The notes under the pieces were generated by a model. That model saw only the letters and a program-made list of their open reading frames with translations, was not told where the DNA came from and searched no databases. The translations under genes and the position numbers were made by a program. From assembly GCF_030272615.1 (NCBI RefSeq), contig NW_026729208.1, positions 64,001 through 128,000 of the forward strand: DNA of 64,000 nt. The letters are read 5' to 3'. Position 1 is the stretch's first letter; the number at the start of each line of letters is the position of its first letter. The stretch is from Cryptomeria japonica (taxonomy: Eukaryota > Streptophyta > Pinopsida > Cupressales > Cupressaceae). Shown in pieces: positions 62,475 through 64,000 of this stretch.

Positions 62475-62770
62475 TTTTTGTTGTTTATATTCATATTGTT
62501 AATTACATATGTAAATATTCATTTAAATTTATAAAAGGGCAGCCACCAAATACAACAAATACACAATAATGAACTGAATACAAGGAGTTTTGTACAATTA
62601 ATTCAACATTTTAGAAATTTTATCAAATCATATTCCATGATTGCAATGCTTTATATCATATATTTTTGTTGTTTATATTCATATTGTTGATTACATATAC
62701 AAATATTCATTTAAATTTATAAAAGGACAACCACAAAATACAACGAATACAAAATAATGAACTCATTACA
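62475..62770 (+). repeat. Pair of ~108-bp direct repeats, third copy
   Basis: Repeat starts 62475 and 62663; as in the first copy. Confidence 0.75.
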
Positions 62771-62944
62771 CATTTATTGGATTGAATATCGATATTTATA
62801 TATATAAAAAAGGCATGTCTACCAAGTCAATACAAGTATTACAAAAGTGTGGCATATGCCATGTCCAAATCGATATACAATAAAAATGTAGAATATATCT
62901 ACATGTATTGGTCATTATATGACCAAAACTAACACTATATGATC

Positions 62945-64000
62945 CTAAACTTCTAGTGGATCATCAAAATCAAGCCTCTTCGACGCAGTACGCGGCTTTG
63001 TAGATGGCTGCAAAACCACAATTAAAAAGCCAAGTTAGAATTCTTTTGTAGAAAATAGTTCACAATTGACATCATAACTATGCATTTAACTTTAATTCCT
63101 TTGCAATTGAAATGTAGATTACCTCATCGGCTGATCCAAGAGCTAATGTCTTCGCTCTCCTCTCCTTGTCACTCTTAGGAGTTTTCTTGAAGACATACAT
63201 AAATGGATCCACGTTATGGCTGTACCGCGAAGGAGTCTATTGTAGATTAAATGTACAATTAATACAATGTACTAACATAAATATATCAAAAACACTTAAA
63301 AGCTATAATATAGAGAACAATGACATACCTGTGCCTTAGATGCTTCTCCAATGGACTTAGGATGGCTCACCATCGATGTAGAAATGGTCGCTATTACCTA
63401 TACAAAAAATGTACAAAGATTAAATACAATTAATATAATGATAAGTATTGAAGGTTGAAAACAATTAATTTTACATATCAAACAAAAGTGTACCGGATCC
63501 TGATATGCTTCTCCAGTACAAGGAGGAGGGTTCTCCATTGACGAAATAGGTATGGATATTTGCTGTATGAAAAAAATATAAGATTATAATATATCACAAG
63601 TTCACATGTACGCGTGCATATAATCATGAAATCAAGAAAATAAAGTAGAGATGCATACCTCCGCCATCTCTTGATTCACGGGAAAATCAGGTGCATTCAA
63701 CATATCCACAAAGCTCAATGGCCGCTGTACATGTAAAATAGACAAAAAACACTAATCAATCTACAAACCCCAACTAATACTTGATTTCAAAATTTTCAAA
63801 CAATTGTACAACTAAAAATGTGTTCAATTACCTTCTTCACACATTTTGGCGTCTTTGAGATATTCTTTTTCTTCGGACGAGCCCTAGACGAGGAGGGGGT
63901 GCCCTAAAAACAGAAAATTAACATGAGATATTAGTACAGATAATAAATTAAACATAATTTTAAAAATCTAAAATGAAATGACTTGCATATTCCATCAAAA
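62945..64000 (-). pseudogene. Ten-exon unknown gene, third copy, 3' half only
   Basis: Exons 5 to 10 are inside the window: 63903-63832, 63724-63659, 63562-63494, 63397-63329, 63236-63123, 63007-62945. The 5' exons lie beyond the window end. Exon 9 carries the Ala codon, like copy I. Confidence 0.7.

Larger units (their letters stand above)
52910..64000 (+). repeat. Tandem 26.45-kb unit, copy III (cut by window end)
   Basis: First 11.1 kb of a third copy, offset +52909 from copy I. It has the T at the 1-bp indel site (copy I state) and G at 60949 and 63130. It ends inside the intron between exons 4 and 5 of the minus-strand gene, so the array continues past the window. Confidence 0.97.

Noticed and set aside
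1-64000. tRNA, rRNA or other structured RNA genes
   Set aside because: I saw no cloverleaf-like boxes or rRNA sequence by eye; a covariance-model scan would be needed to exclude small RNAs.

Overview
This is plant nuclear DNA, most likely from a gymnosperm (conifer-like). It is AT-rich and retroelement-laden. It carries a TIR-NBS-LRR (TNL) disease-resistance gene with a very long intron and the TNL-type signatures LDDxD and FLDIACFF, plus decayed LTR-retrotransposon pieces. I see no bacterial or organellar genes. The lineage call is an inference from gene type and repeat style.

The dominant fact is that the whole window is one direct tandem array of a ~26,455-bp unit: copy I = 1-26455, copy II = 26456-52909 (one base shorter), copy III = 52910-64000 (cut by the window end). 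Neither array boundary lies inside the window. The copies are almost identical. I noticed only a 1-bp indel (1761-1762 / ~28216) and two substitutions (8040 vs 34494/60949, and 10221/63130 vs 36675). This is either a very recent tandem amplification of an NLR locus, a concatemer from a circular molecule, or an assembly artefact.

One unit, read in copy I coordinates and starting at the window edge: 3' part of the TNL gene (1-1108); AT-rich flank (1109-4585); three exon-like blocks of an unidentified broken gene (4586-5040); a Copia-type 5' LTR, primer-binding site and gag with a nonsense codon (5035-~6625); a broken ORF of unknown family (~6629-7018); a 76-bp complex tandem repeat (7093-7295); a 359-bp tandem repeat, 5.3 copies (7589-9497); a minus-strand 10-exon gene in which every exon joins in frame but two nonsense codons interrupt it (12650-10036); an array of GCGTACGC-like palindromes spaced exactly 29 bp (12776-12985); a TATAATA microsatellite (13048-13367); a decayed retroelement ORF (13683-15524) and an LTR-like tail (to 16422); intergenic DNA; then the TNL promoter with 58-bp repeats and the TNL gene (18066-27563), which runs across the I/II boundary.

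The TNL gene appears complete twice (18066-27563 and 44520-54017) and once as a 3' fragment. The TIR exon and the NBS-LRR exon join in frame across a 6,681-bp intron to give a predicted 938-residue protein. It keeps the TIR glutamate and the kinase-2, RNBS-D and MHD motifs, but the P-loop reads GIGGISKTT: the glycine before the Walker A lysine is serine in both complete copies.

The block from ~6629 to ~13040 looks like the remains of one uncharacterised DNA transposon: a multi-exon nuclear-type protein gene, a regularly spaced palindromic array just upstream of it, internal tandem repeats, and a second ORF facing it. That assignment is a hypothesis. I could not find terminal inverted repeats or a target-site duplication.
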